The notes beneath the pieces are model-generated. The model did no database searches, was not told where the DNA came from, and was given only the letters and a program-made list of their open reading frames with translations. From positions 64,501-128,500 of the forward strand of contig NZ_VTZW01000009.1 in the NCBI RefSeq assembly GCF_009728995.1: a DNA stretch of 64,000 bases, in the 5' to 3' direction. Position numbers and translations under genes: made by a program. Source of the DNA: Streptomonospora sp. PA3. GTDB taxonomy: Bacteria > Actinomycetota > Actinomycetes > Streptosporangiales > Streptosporangiaceae. Position 1 is the stretch's first letter; each line of letters begins with the position of its first letter. This document shows positions 35,099 to 44,159 of this stretch, piece by piece.

Positions 35099-36928
35099 CT
35101 ACAACGCTCCCGGCGCCGCACCCTCCCGTTGTCCGGTGACTCTCAGCGCGAAGTCGAGCTCGGCCGCCATCTGCCGGATGCGCTCCTCGACGACGAACGA
35201 GCCGTGGCCGGCGTCGAAGCGGTAGATCTCGTGCGGCTTGCCGAGCTCGGCGAGGCGGGCGAGGTAGTTGTCGATCTGCCGGATGGGGCAGCGCGGGTCG
35301 TTCTCGCCGGCCAGCACCAGCACCGGCGCGCGCACATCGGCGGCGTAGGTGATGGGCGAGGACGCCCGGTACAGCTCGGGGACCTCCTCGGGCGAACCGC
35401 CGAACATCGACCTGTCGAACGCGCGCAGCGCCTCCATCTCGTCGGCGTAGGCGGCCTCGTAGTCGGCGATGGGCACGGCCGCGATGCCGGCGCTGAAGTC
35501 GCCGGGGCGGCGGCCCAGCGCCAGGAGGGCGAGGTAGCCGCCCCAGGAGCCGCCTTCGATCAGCAGCCGGCCGGGGTCGGCCAGTCCGCTGTCCACGGCC
35601 CAGTCGCGCACCGCCGCGATGTCCTCCAGTTCGGTGAGGCCCACCCGGCCTTCGAGCGCGTCGCGCCAGGCGGTGCCGTAGCCGGTCGAGCCGCGGTAGT
35701 TGACGCGCACGACCGCGAAGCCGTGGTCGACCCACGCGGCCACGTCGGGCAGGAACGAGTCGTAGTCCTGCAGCTGCGGACCTCCGTGGACGACGAAGAC
35801 GGCCGGGTAGGGGCGCTCGCCCTCCTCGGGCAGCGAGACCAGCGCGTGGATCGTTCCGCCGGGGCCCTCGACGTGCACGTCCTGGACCGGTACCGAGGGC
35901 GGCGCCGAGGGGCCCTCGGGTTCGAGCACCACGGCTCCGGTGGTGTCGCGCACGACGGGCGGGTGCTTTGCGCTGGACCAGGAGTACTCGACTGTGCCGT
36001 CGGGGCGCGCGGAGGCGGCGGAGACCACCCCGGGAGGGACGTCCAGGGACGTGAGCGCGCCCGTGGCCAGGTCGTAGCGGTGCAGCAGCACGCGGGCGCG
36101 GTGCTCCTGGACGATCAGCAGCGCGGCGGCGTCGGGCGTCCACTCGGCCGACAGCTCGCCGGGCAGTCCGGTCTCGATCTCCTGCTGGGCGCCGGTGGCC
36201 GGGTCCCACACCAGCGGTTCGCGGCGGCCGCGGCGCTCGTGCAGCACCAGCAGCCGGTGTCCGCCGGGTTCGAAGGCGACCGGTGTGAGGTCCAGGCCGG
36301 GACCGTCCCACAGGTCGGCGACGGTCTCGGCGCCGATCGCGGCGGTGTCGGCGCCGGCGGCCCCGGTGTCGGGGAGCAGGCGCAGTACGCGTACCGCCAT
36401 GTGCCGGCTGTCGCCGTGCTCGCTGTGCGCCAGCGCGAGCAGCGACCGGTCCTCGGAGAGGTCGGCCACCCAGCCCTCGCAGCGGTGGGCGTAGACGGTG
36501 CGGGCGGGGCCTCCGGCCGTTCCGGCGTGCGCGCTGAAGCCGGTGTCGGTGGAGCGGCCCACCACGGCGAAGCCGCCGGTACCCAGTGCCAGGCCGGCGA
36601 TGTAGGAGGGGCCGAGGTCGGGCAGCGGGGTCTCGTCGGGGCCGTCGGGACCCGCCGTGAACGGTCGGCGCCGCCACATGCCGAACTCGTCGCCGTCGGT
36701 GTCGTCGAACCACCACACCCACGCGCCGCTCGGGTCGAGCGCACCGGTCTCCGTGCCGTTGGGGCGCTTGGTCAGCTGCCGCCGCTCGCCTGTCGCGCGG
36801 TTCCAGACGTGCAGTTCCCAGGTGCCGCTGCTGTTGCTGCGGAAAAGCGAGTGGTCGGGCGCCTCCCTCGCCCACGAGGGAAGACCGACCCTGCCCGCGC
36901 GGAACCGTTCCTGCCAACGCTCACCCAT
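35099..36928 (-). CDS. Prolyl oligopeptidase family (S9) serine peptidase
   Basis: The product is 609 residues. Residues 1-about 370 are beta-propeller-like with repeated Trp/Asp blades. The C-terminal alpha/beta hydrolase has HGGPQLQ (oxyanion region), the nucleophile in GGSWGGYLALL (Ser461), Asp in AGENDPRCP and His in FDAGHGSFV. No signal peptide, so a cytoplasmic peptidase acting on short peptides. ATG 36926-36928 has GGAG close upstream. It overlaps or abuts the GntR gene. Confidence 0.92.
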   Translation of the reverse strand: MGERWQERFRAGRVGLPSWAREAPDHSLFRSNSSGTWELHVWNRATGERRQLTKRPNGTETGALDPSGAWVWWFDDTDGDEFGMWRRRPFTAGPDGPDETPLPDLGPSYIAGLALGTGGFAVVGRSTDTGFSAHAGTAGGPARTVYAHRCEGWVADLSEDRSLLALAHSEHGDSRHMAVRVLRLLPDTGAAGADTAAIGAETVADLWDGPGLDLTPVAFEPGGHRLLVLHERRGRREPLVWDPATGAQQEIETGLPGELSAEWTPDAAALLIVQEHRARVLLHRYDLATGALTSLDVPPGVVSAASARPDGTVEYSWSSAKHPPVVRDTTGAVVLEPEGPSAPPSVPVQDVHVEGPGGTIHALVSLPEEGERPYPAVFVVHGGPQLQDYDSFLPDVAAWVDHGFAVVRVNYRGSTGYGTAWRDALEGRVGLTELEDIAAVRDWAVDSGLADPGRLLIEGGSWGGYLALLALGRRPGDFSAGIAAVPIADYEAAYADEMEALRAFDRSMFGGSPEEVPELYRASSPITYAADVRAPVLVLAGENDPRCPIRQIDNYLARLAELGKPHEIYRFDAGHGSFVVEERIRQMAAELDFALRVTGQREGAAPGAL

Positions 36929-37050
36929 GATCTCCAGTAAAGCAGGCGTGATCCCCCTGATGTGCGCGAATCGATCAGGCGGGAGCGCGCTGGACCACCG
37001 GTTCCTCCGCGCGCGGCGGGTGAGGCGGTGTACTTGCGCTACGTACTGCG

Positions 37051-37569
37051 CTACTGCGGGAGGGCGGCGTCCAGGGGCTCCATCTCGACGCCGTCGGCCG
37101 CCAGCAGCCGGCGCACCAGGTCGGGATCGTAGTCGCCCAGGCCGGCGTCGTTCAGTACGACCATGTCGGTGGGGTGGGGCAGGATGTCCCGCGGGTGGAG
37201 CTGGCAGACTCCGGCGACCTCGGCGGGATCGGGGGCGAACCCTTCGGGCACGGTGCCGGCCTGCAGCGCCCGGTAGGCGTGCAGGCGCAGCCGGTAGGGC
37301 GCGCCGTCCTCCGCGCGGCCGCGGATGTCGTAGATCCCCGTCGGCGCCAGCGGCCCCGGGCGCACCCCCGACTCCTCGGCCGCCTCGCGGCGGGCGGCCT
37401 GCTCGGCGCTTTCTCCGGGGCCCACGCGCCCGCCGGGCAGCAGCCAGTGGCCCGCGTAGACGCCCCGGTTGGCCAGCACGAAGGTGAGGGTCCACTCCGG
37501 GCCGGGGACCATGGCGGCGGCGATCGCCACCGGGGCGGGGCCGGTCGAGGGGTGCGCGGAGGTCGTCAT
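37051..37569 (-). CDS. NUDIX hydrolase
   Basis: The product is 172 residues with the full Nudix box GRVGPGESAEQAARREAAEE followed by SGV (G-x5-E-x7-REUxEExGU). It hydrolyses a nucleoside diphosphate linked to another moiety; the exact substrate is unknown. ATG 37567-37569 is preceded by GGAGA. It lies 450 bases after the E2 gene on the same strand, across a repeat region. Confidence 0.85.
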   Translation of the reverse strand: MTTSAHPSTGPAPVAIAAAMVPGPEWTLTFVLANRGVYAGHWLLPGGRVGPGESAEQAARREAAEESGVRPGPLAPTGIYDIRGRAEDGAPYRLRLHAYRALQAGTVPEGFAPDPAEVAGVCQLHPRDILPHPTDMVVLNDAGLGDYDPDLVRRLLAADGVEMEPLDAALPQ

Positions 37570-37751
37570 GCGTGCCTTCTCCTGGTCGGCGCTTTCTGCC
37601 TGGTGCCGGTCGCCCGGCCGCGTGCGGGGAACCAGCCTTGCGCATATGCGGTCGTCAGCGCCATCGGCGCGCCGGTTCGGCGGGGATCGGCGGCCGGGAT
37701 CCGGGCCGCTCGGCCCCTCGCTCGAACCCGCGCCGACCTGCGCGGTTTCAA

Positions 37752-37802
37752 GCGGGCCGAAGGGGCGCGGTGCCGCCTGGACTGACGAGCGCGGGGAGCG
37801 AG
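37752..37802 (-). repeat. Partial copy of the 107-bp structured repeat
   Basis: From GCGGGCCGAAGGGGCGC through CTGGACTGACGAGCG and CGGGGAGCGAG this matches the left half of the full copy that starts at 37810. The right half is missing. Confidence 0.75.
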
Positions 37803-37809
37803 GCCCTGA

Positions 37810-37916
37810 GCGGGCCGGAGGGGTGCGGCGCCGTCTGGACTGACGAGCGAGGGAGCGAGGAACGAGCGACTGAGCGAGGAGGGAAGACGGCGCGTCGAAG
37901 CACCCCGAAGGCCCGC
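37810..37916 (-). repeat. 107-bp structured repeat, copy A
   Basis: The outer arms GCGGGCCGGAGGGGTGC and GCACCCCGAAGGCCCGC pair at 14 of 17 positions; the inner arms GCGCCGTC (37828-37835) and GACGGCGC (37886-37893) pair perfectly. The core (CTGGACTGACGAGCG ... GCGAGGAGGGAAGACGG) differs from copy B at four of about 80 positions. It begins 100 bases after the E2 gene stop. The strand is given as that of the gene it follows. Confidence 0.88.
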
Positions 37917-38015
37917 GGAAAGCACGTGGAACCTGCACCGTCCGCGCATACAGCGGCGCCCGCCCCCGACGGGGACGGGCGCCGCTCCGGCCGGCCGGCG
38001 GCCGGGTCGCGATTC

Positions 38016-39341
38016 CTAGACGACGATCCGCATCGGGTTCTCCAGCACCTCGGCGAGGTCCTTGAGGAAGGCGGCCCCGACGGCGCCGTCGACGGCGCGG
38101 TGGTCCACGGAGAGCTCCAGCGCGATGGTGTTGCGGGCCACGACCTCGCCCTCGTGCACGACCGGCTGCTGCTTCATCGCCCCCACGGCCAGGATCGCCG
38201 CCTCCGGCGGGTTGATGACCGCCGAGAAGCTGTCCATCCCGTACATGCCGAGGTTGCTGACGCTGAAGGTGCCGCCGCTCATCTCCTGCGGCTTCAGCTT
38301 GCCCTCGCGGGCCCGGCCGGCGAGTTCGCGGCTGCGCTCGGCGATCTCCGAGAGCGCCATCTTGTCGGTGTCGTGCAGCACCGGGACGATCAGCCCGGCC
38401 TCAACGGCGACGGCGACGCCCACGTTGATGCGGCCGTGCTGCAGCAGCTTCTCGTCCACCCACGACCGGTTCACCTCGGGGTGGGTCCGCAGCGTCGTGG
38501 CGCAGGCCTTGACGATGAGGTCGTTGAAGCTGACCTTGGTGCCGGTCTCCTCCAACTGGGTGTTGATCTGGGCGCGGAACGCCTTGAGCGCCTCGGCGTC
38601 GATCGTCCGCCGCAGGTAGAAGTGCGGGGCCTCCTGCTTGCTCTGGGTGAGGCGGCGCGCGATCACCTTGCGTACGTTGCTCACCTGGAGTTCGGAGGAG
38701 GCGCGGCCGTCGTCGTAGGCCTCCTGGCCGGCGGGCGCCGCCGGTGCAGCCGCCTGGGGCGCGGCGGCCTGCGGAGCGGTGGCCGGTGCGGCCTCCGGCT
38801 CGGCCTGCTGCTGCTTGGCGGCGGCCTCGATGTCGGCGCGCACGATGCGGCCCTTGGGGCCCGAGCCGCTGATGGACTCGATGTCCAGGCCGTACTCGCG
38901 TGCGAGCCGGCGGGCCAGCGGGGAGCTGCGCGGGCGGGTGCCCGCGCTGCCGTCGGGGCCGGAGGGGGCGGGCTGCTCGGGGGCCGGGGCCTGGGCCGGC
39001 TGCTGCTCGGTGCCGCCGCCGGTTTCCGGGGCCGGTTCCCCTGCGGTCTCCTGCTCCTGCTCAGCGGGTGCCGACTCGCCGCCCGACTCCGGCGGGGCCG
39101 TGTCGGGGCTGTCGCCGATGTAGCCGATCACCGCGCCGATGGGGACGGTGTCGCCCTCGGAGACGGCCTGTTGGACCAGGTAGCCGTCCTCGTAGGCCTC
39201 GTACTCCATGACGGCCTTGTCGGTCTCGATCTCGACCAGGACGTCGCCGGAGGCGACCTTGTCGCCGACGTTCTTGACCCAGGAGCTGATGACGCCTTCC
39301 TCCATGGTGTCGGAGAGGCGCGGCATGTAGATCTCAGACAT
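38016..39341 (-). CDS. Dihydrolipoamide acetyltransferase, E2 of pyruvate-type dehydrogenase
   Basis: The product is 441 residues. A single lipoyl domain (1-80) has the lipoyl-lysine in ETDKAVMEYE. An Ala/Pro/Glu-rich linker follows, then the E1/E3-binding domain (SSPLARRLAREYGLDIESISGSGPKGRIVRAD region, about 140-175), another linker, and the catalytic CAT domain ending DHRAVDGAVGAAFL (active His, Asp). It transfers the acetyl group to CoA. It is the third gene of the E1 alpha-E1 beta-E2 operon. Confidence 0.93.
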   Translation of the reverse strand: MSEIYMPRLSDTMEEGVISSWVKNVGDKVASGDVLVEIETDKAVMEYEAYEDGYLVQQAVSEGDTVPIGAVIGYIGDSPDTAPPESGGESAPAEQEQETAGEPAPETGGGTEQQPAQAPAPEQPAPSGPDGSAGTRPRSSPLARRLAREYGLDIESISGSGPKGRIVRADIEAAAKQQQAEPEAAPATAPQAAAPQAAAPAAPAGQEAYDDGRASSELQVSNVRKVIARRLTQSKQEAPHFYLRRTIDAEALKAFRAQINTQLEETGTKVSFNDLIVKACATTLRTHPEVNRSWVDEKLLQHGRINVGVAVAVEAGLIVPVLHDTDKMALSEIAERSRELAGRAREGKLKPQEMSGGTFSVSNLGMYGMDSFSAVINPPEAAILAVGAMKQQPVVHEGEVVARNTIALELSVDHRAVDGAVGAAFLKDLAEVLENPMRIVV

Positions 39342-39354
39342 CGTGTGGTCCCCT

Positions 39355-40353
39355 TCACCCGACTCGCTTGCCGACAGCGCTCAGGGTCTCCTTGACGGCG
39401 GTGGTGATCGATTCGGCCGATGGGAGGGCTGCGTTCTCCAGCGGCTTGGCGTAGGGGAGCGGCACCTCGGCCATGGCGACCCGGCGCACCGGGGCGTCGA
39501 GGTAGTCGAAGGCGCCTTCCTGGATGGAGGCGGCGATCTCGGCGCCGATCCCGTAGGTCAGCCAGTCGTCCTCGGCGATCACCGCGCAGCCGGTCTTGCG
39601 CACCGAGTCGACGACGGTCTGCCTGTCGAGGGGGCGCAGGCTGCGCAGGTCGACGACCTCCACGCTGATGTCCTCCTCGGCCAGCTGCTCGGCGACCTGG
39701 CGCCCCACGGCGGCCATGCGGGAGTATCCGATGAGGGTGATGTCGCCGCCTTCGCGGGTGACGGCGGCGCGGCCGATCTCGGCGACCGACTCGTCGCCGT
39801 CGGGCACCTCGCCCTTGGAGTTGTACAGCCCCAGGTTCTCCAGGAGCATGACCGGGTCGTCGTCGCGGATGGCGGCGCGCAGCATCGCGGCCGCGTCGGC
39901 AGGGGTGCTGGGGGCGAGGACCTTCAGTCCGGGGACGAAGGCGTAGAACAGCTCGATGTTCTGCGAATGCGTGGCGCCGAGCTGCTGCCCGCCGCCGCCG
40001 GGGGTGCGGATGACCATCGGCACGCTGGTCTGGCCGCCGAACATCCCGTAGATCTTGGCGGCGTGGTTGATGATCTGGTCGATGGCGATCAGGGAGAAGT
40101 TGATCGTCATCAGCTCGACCACGGGGCGCAGCCCCATCATCGCCGCGCCCACGGCCGCGCCGACGAAGCCCTCCTCCGAGATCGGGGTGTCGCGCACGCG
40201 CTTCTCGCCGAACTCGTTGAGCAGCCCTTCGGTGATCTTGTAAGAGCCCTCGAAGAGGCCGATCTCCTCGCCCAGCAGCAGGACGTTGTCGTCCCGGAGC
40301 ATCTCGGCCCGCAGCGTATCGCGCAGGGCCTGGCGGTAAGTGATCACAGACAT
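39355..40353 (-). CDS. pdhB: Pyruvate dehydrogenase E1 component, beta subunit
   Basis: The product is 332 residues starting MSVITYRQALRDTLRAEMLR. It has the transketolase pyrimidine-binding domain with EEIGLFEGSYKITEGLL (thiamine-activating Glu) and a C-terminal transketolase domain. With the alpha chain it decarboxylates a 2-oxo acid (pyruvate most likely). It lies 19 bases after the alpha gene. Confidence 0.92.
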   Translation of the reverse strand: MSVITYRQALRDTLRAEMLRDDNVLLLGEEIGLFEGSYKITEGLLNEFGEKRVRDTPISEEGFVGAAVGAAMMGLRPVVELMTINFSLIAIDQIINHAAKIYGMFGGQTSVPMVIRTPGGGGQQLGATHSQNIELFYAFVPGLKVLAPSTPADAAAMLRAAIRDDDPVMLLENLGLYNSKGEVPDGDESVAEIGRAAVTREGGDITLIGYSRMAAVGRQVAEQLAEEDISVEVVDLRSLRPLDRQTVVDSVRKTGCAVIAEDDWLTYGIGAEIAASIQEGAFDYLDAPVRRVAMAEVPLPYAKPLENAALPSAESITTAVKETLSAVGKRVG

Positions 40354-40371
40354 GTACCCGCTCCTTGAGGT

Positions 40372-41499
40372 CTATTCGGCGAACACCGGGTCGGCGGGCA
40401 TGCGTCGCGACTCGTTCGCCACGGGGGTGGCGTAGGTGTAGTCGAACAACGTGGAGACGTCCGGGGGCGGGCTGTTCTCCGCGAAGTCCGCGGCGTCGGC
40501 GACCTCATCCTTGACCGAGTCCGCGATCTCCTTCTTCTTGTCCTCGGTGAGCACGCCGGCCTTCTCCAGCTGGTCCTCGAAGGCGGCCAGGGGGTCGTTG
40601 GCCCGGGCCTGGGCCACCTGCTCCTCGGTGCGGTATTTGGCGGGGTCGACCACCGAGTGGCCCTTGAGCCGGTAGCTGGTGCACTCCAGGATGTAGGGGC
40701 GCTGCTCGGAGCGGGCCTTCTCGACGAGGTCCACGGCCGCGTCGCGGACCGCGAGCACGTCGCGGCCGTCGACGCGCACGCCCTCGATGCGGTAGGCCGA
40801 CCCGCGCTTGTACAGGTCGGGCTCCGCGGACGACTTCTCGACGGTGGTGCCCATGCCGGTGAAGTTGTTCACGATGGCGTAGACGATGGGCAGGTTCCAC
40901 AGCGAGGCGAGGTTGAGGGCCTCGTGCCAGGCGCCGATGTTGGTGGTGCCGTCGCCCAGCTGGCACATGACGATCTCGTCGCCGCCGCGGTAGGAGACCG
41001 CCAGCGCGGCGCCGGTGGCCAGGGGCAGCTGGCCGCCGACGATGCCGTAGCCGCCCAGCATGCGGGTCTGGGTGTCGTACATGTGCATGGAGCCGCCCCA
41101 GCCCTTGGCCACGCCGTCGGTGCGGCCGTAGAGCTCGGCCATGACCCGGCGCGGGCTCATGCCCTTGTGGATGGCGTATCCGTGGTCGCGGTAGTTGGTG
41201 TAGAGGTAGTCGCGCTCCTGCAGCGACTCCATCAGGCCCACGACCGTGGCCTCCTCGCCCAGGTTCAGGTGGCAGTAGCCCCCGATGCGCGCCTGGGTGT
41301 AGGCCTGCCCCGTGCGCTCCTCGAACCGGCGGACCAGCAGCATCCGCCGGTAGTAGTCGAGCAGGACGTCGGGCTTCTCGTCGGCGACGCCGGAGGTGGT
41401 GCCGCCGGTGGCCGATGTGGTGCTGTCTTTCCGGCTCCGCCGGCGGCCCCCCGTGCTCCTGGCGGTGCCGCCGCCCTTCGCCTTGGCCGTGTCAGCCAT
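40372..41499 (-). CDS. pdhA: Pyruvate dehydrogenase E1 component, alpha subunit
   Basis: The product is 375 residues. The first 45 are polar and disordered. The thiamine-diphosphate motif runs GDGTTNIGAWHEALNLASLW to VNN, and the phosphorylation-loop-like region YRLKGHSVVDPAKYR is present. It is the first gene of the operon, with the likely operator at 41789-41805 and a regulator gene upstream. There is no E3 gene in the window. Confidence 0.92.
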   Translation of the reverse strand: MADTAKAKGGGTARSTGGRRRSRKDSTTSATGGTTSGVADEKPDVLLDYYRRMLLVRRFEERTGQAYTQARIGGYCHLNLGEEATVVGLMESLQERDYLYTNYRDHGYAIHKGMSPRRVMAELYGRTDGVAKGWGGSMHMYDTQTRMLGGYGIVGGQLPLATGAALAVSYRGGDEIVMCQLGDGTTNIGAWHEALNLASLWNLPIVYAIVNNFTGMGTTVEKSSAEPDLYKRGSAYRIEGVRVDGRDVLAVRDAAVDLVEKARSEQRPYILECTSYRLKGHSVVDPAKYRTEEQVAQARANDPLAAFEDQLEKAGVLTEDKKKEIADSVKDEVADAADFAENSPPPDVSTLFDYTYATPVANESRRMPADPVFAE

Positions 41500-41788
41500 G
41501 CTGGTGCCTTTCTACGTGCGGAGGCGGCCCTGCCCGGACCGGTGGATCCGGGGAGGCCGCTACCCGGGATCGCGGTCGGGACCGGGCCCGGGAGAGGGTG
41601 CGCCGGCGCCGGGCTCAATCGGCGGGGCGCGCAAGTGGCTGGTTAGCTGTTCGTGGCCGGACTCGCGGTCCGCCCGCCTCCCGAGTCACCCTTCCCCGGT
41701 TCGGGGGCCGGGTCACCCTTTCCGGTCGGCTCGCGTAGCTCGTTCGACCCACATACCGTGTGATGTGCGTCGCGCACACTCTACGTAC

Positions 41789-41805
41789 TGATCGATGATC
41801 GATCA
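41789..41805. promoter_or_regulatory. Palindromic operator of GntR/FCD type upstream of pdhA
   Basis: TGATCGAT-G-ATCGATCA is a perfect 8+1+8 palindrome, extendable to near 12+1+12 (GTAC/ATAC outside). It lies 290 bases upstream of the pdhA start and beside the FCD-type regulator. This size and symmetry fit FadR/PdhR-type sites. Confidence 0.65.
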
Positions 41806-41840
41806 ATACGACTTTACGGGACACACACCGCGAAAGCCCA

Positions 41841-41947
41841 GCGGGCGTGTGGGGCGCGGCGCCGTCTGGACTGACGAGCGCGGGAGCGAGGGACGAGCGA
41901 CTGTGCGAGGAGGGAAGACGGCGCGTCTAAGCACCCCGCACACCCGC
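41841..41947 (-). repeat. 107-bp structured repeat, copy B
   Basis: The outer arms GCGGGCGTGTGGGGCGC and GCACCCCGCACACCCGC pair at 14 of 17 positions plus one T-G; inner arms as in copy A. It has the same length as copy A. It lies 45 bases after the stop of the FCD regulator gene and in the pdhA upstream region. The strand is given as that of the gene it follows. Confidence 0.88.
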
Positions 41948-41991
41948 GGAAAACGCGAATCAGGCAAGTCAGGGGCGGGGCCGGGCGCGCT

Positions 41992-42669
41992 TCAGCCGGC
42001 GCGGCCGTAGGTCTTCATCGCGGCCTCCACATAATTGAGGACATGCTCGCGCACCATCCGCCCCACGTCCGCGTCGCCTCTGCGGAACGCGTCGGTGATC
42101 TGGGCGTGGTCGGCCGCCTTGGCGTGCAGCTCCATGTTCAGCCACCGCACCGACAGCCGGGTCCACACCTCGACGCCCAGCGACTCCCAGGTGTGGGAGA
42201 GCACACTGTTGTCGGCCGCGCGCACGATCTCGCGGTGGAACTCCACGCTGTGCTTGATCTGCTCCTCGACGTCCCCGTCGGCCGTGGCCCGGCGCAGCGC
42301 CTCGACCTCGCGCTCCAGCGGCCGCGGGTCGGCGGCCAGGCGCGGGGCGGCCAGCTCGGCCGCGACCAGCTCCAAGCCGGCGCGCACCGGGTAGATCTCG
42401 GCCATGTCGGCGACCCCGAAGTCGCGCACCCGCGCGCCCTTGTTGGGCACCGACTCGATGAGCCGCAGGGTCTCCAGCTCCCGCAGCGCCTCGCGCACCG
42501 GCGCCTGGCTGACGTTGAACTCGGTCGCCACACGGCGCTCGACGATGCGCTCGCCCGGCTGCCAGCGGCCCGAGAGCAGACCCTCCACCAGCATGTGCCG
42601 GATCTGCTCCCGCAGAGGGTTGCGGGCCAGGCGGGCGGGGTCGTCCGGCCACTCCGGGAGATCGACCAT
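41992..42669 (-). CDS. GntR-family regulator with FCD domain
   Basis: The product is 225 residues. N-terminal winged helix with LLSGRWQPGERIVERRVATE and VSQAPVREALRELETLRLI. The FCD helical domain from about residue 90 has the Asp/His ligand pattern (EIYPVRAGLE; HREIVRAADN; DAFRRGD). ATG 42667-42669 follows AGAAAGG; a TTG one codon upstream is less likely. It is upstream of pdhA on the same strand with a palindrome between, so control of the dehydrogenase operon is a good hypothesis. Confidence 0.9.
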   Translation of the reverse strand: MVDLPEWPDDPARLARNPLREQIRHMLVEGLLSGRWQPGERIVERRVATEFNVSQAPVREALRELETLRLIESVPNKGARVRDFGVADMAEIYPVRAGLELVAAELAAPRLAADPRPLEREVEALRRATADGDVEEQIKHSVEFHREIVRAADNSVLSHTWESLGVEVWTRLSVRWLNMELHAKAADHAQITDAFRRGDADVGRMVREHVLNYVEAAMKTYGRAG

Positions 42670-43213
42670 CAACGGCCTTTCTGCTCAGGCCCCGGGCAGG
42701 GCGTCGGGCGGTCGGGATGTCGGGGTTCCACTACGAAGAGTGCCATACACGGCGCCCGCCGGACCTCAGCCGGGCACGGGGCGAACCGCGCCCACCGGGG
42801 GCGGACGCGGCGGTGAACAGTAGCCGGGAAAGCGCTGACCAGGGAATGAATCCCGAGGTGAATGGCTCGGCCTTCTGCGAGTGTCAGTGCCGCGCCGGGT
42901 GGCGGGACGCTATGCTCGACTGTCGGAAATGTTCCATCAAAGCTGGGTAGCGTGGCGGTGTGTACCGCCCCGGCGGCACGGCCGACCGGGTGGCGGCACA
43001 ACCCTGTACTGCCCGCCCGTCCCCGCCGTCCGCAGCGCCGCGGACCCCGGCGGCGGCGCCGAACCCCCAGCGCCCGGGGAGGCTTTGACCTCGCGTCCCC
43101 GGCGCCTTGGCCCTTCGCGTTCCCACAGACCCCAGACCGAGCGGCGAGCCCGTCCCCCCTACGCACAAACGTGCCGCAGGCCAGCCCACAATGCGTGAGA
43201 CAGCACTGAGCAC
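42670..43213. other. 544-bp gap without recognised gene
   Basis: Divergent promoter region between the FCD regulator (-) and the PAP2 phosphatase (+). Short open frames have poor composition. No RNA, repeat or palindrome of note was seen. Confidence 0.5.
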
Positions 43214-44107
43214 ATGATGCATACATTGCGGATCCGGTCGAACCCGCCGTTGACTGCCGGGATCTCGATACCCCTGCTGGGAGCCCGGCGGCCGCCCGGC
43301 CCGGGCCCCCGCACCTCCGAGGACAGCGCCGCACCGGGGCGCCGGCAGAACGCGCCTCAGGTCACGTGGCCGAGCGTGAGCGAGATCGCGTGGGGCCTCG
43401 CCTCCGACAAAACGGCGATCTTCCTGGCTGTGGCACTGATCATAATGACAGTTCTCTCAGCCGGTCCCCTCCACCCTATCGACAATCTGATCAACAACGC
43501 ACCTCGGCCGTACTGGGATCAGTTGCGGGAACCGCTCATTCTGTGGCCCGACACCGTGGCCTCCCGTTTCGTGGCGCTTCCGGTGCTGGGGGTGACCTGC
43601 CTCCAGCTCGCCTACTGGCACCGCTCCTGGCGGCCGGTGATCCTCGGGGCCGTGGGCCCCTTCGGCATGATGAGCCTGGTCGCGGCGATGAAGCTGCTGT
43701 TCTCCCGCGGCCATCCGCGCTCCGGCGACCCCTCGTTCTTCGCCGAGTCGGGCGTCTCCTTTCCGTCCGGGCACGGCGCCAACGCCATCCTGATCTACGG
43801 GCTGGTGCTGTTTCTGATCATCCGCTACCGCGCGGCGCGGCCGCACATCGTGCGCCGGCTGGCGTACTGCATCGTGGGGATCGCGATCCTGCAGTCGGTG
43901 GTGTCGGTGTACCTGCACTTCCACTGGTTCACCGACCTGCTCACGGGCATGGTCGCCGGTGGGCTCGCCCTGGTGCTGACCATCCGGCTGGACCGGATGA
44001 TCCCCGAGGGCCGCACGGCCTACTGGTGGCCGTGGTACGGCCGCAGCCTCTGGCGCGGCGACGCCCCCGACCCCGACCCCGAGCGGGTCGGGGCCGAGCG
44101 GGGCTGA
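43214..44107 (+). CDS. PAP2 superfamily membrane phosphatase
   Basis: The product is 297 residues with an unusually long polar N-terminus (about 70 residues) and six membrane segments. The three PAP2 motifs are visible: KLLFSRGHPR, FPSGHGAN and HFHWFTD. It dephosphorylates a lipid phosphate at the outer membrane face, for example undecaprenyl pyrophosphate or phosphatidic acid; which one is not clear. ATG 43214 or 43217; ribosome site weak. Confidence 0.87.
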   Translation: MMHTLRIRSNPPLTAGISIPLLGARRPPGPGPRTSEDSAAPGRRQNAPQVTWPSVSEIAWGLASDKTAIFLAVALIIMTVLSAGPLHPIDNLINNAPRPYWDQLREPLILWPDTVASRFVALPVLGVTCLQLAYWHRSWRPVILGAVGPFGMMSLVAAMKLLFSRGHPRSGDPSFFAESGVSFPSGHGANAILIYGLVLFLIIRYRAARPHIVRRLAYCIVGIAILQSVVSVYLHFHWFTDLLTGMVAGGLALVLTIRLDRMIPEGRTAYWWPWYGRSLWRGDAPDPDPERVGAERG

Positions 44108-44113
44108 GCCGGA

Positions 44114-44147
44114 CCGGGCCTCCCCGCGGCGCTGCGGCGAGGCCCGG
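44114..44147. terminator. Terminator between convergent PAP2 and F420-oxidoreductase genes
   Basis: CCGGGCCTC (44114-44122) pairs perfectly with GAGGCCCGG (44139-44147), with further GC pairs inside. Confidence 0.7.
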
Positions 44148-44159
44148 CGCGTGACCGGA

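Noticed and set aside
37915-37935. Possible second parS (CACGTGGAAC)
   Set aside because: Only the right half matches; the left arm GAAAG does not fit TGTTT.
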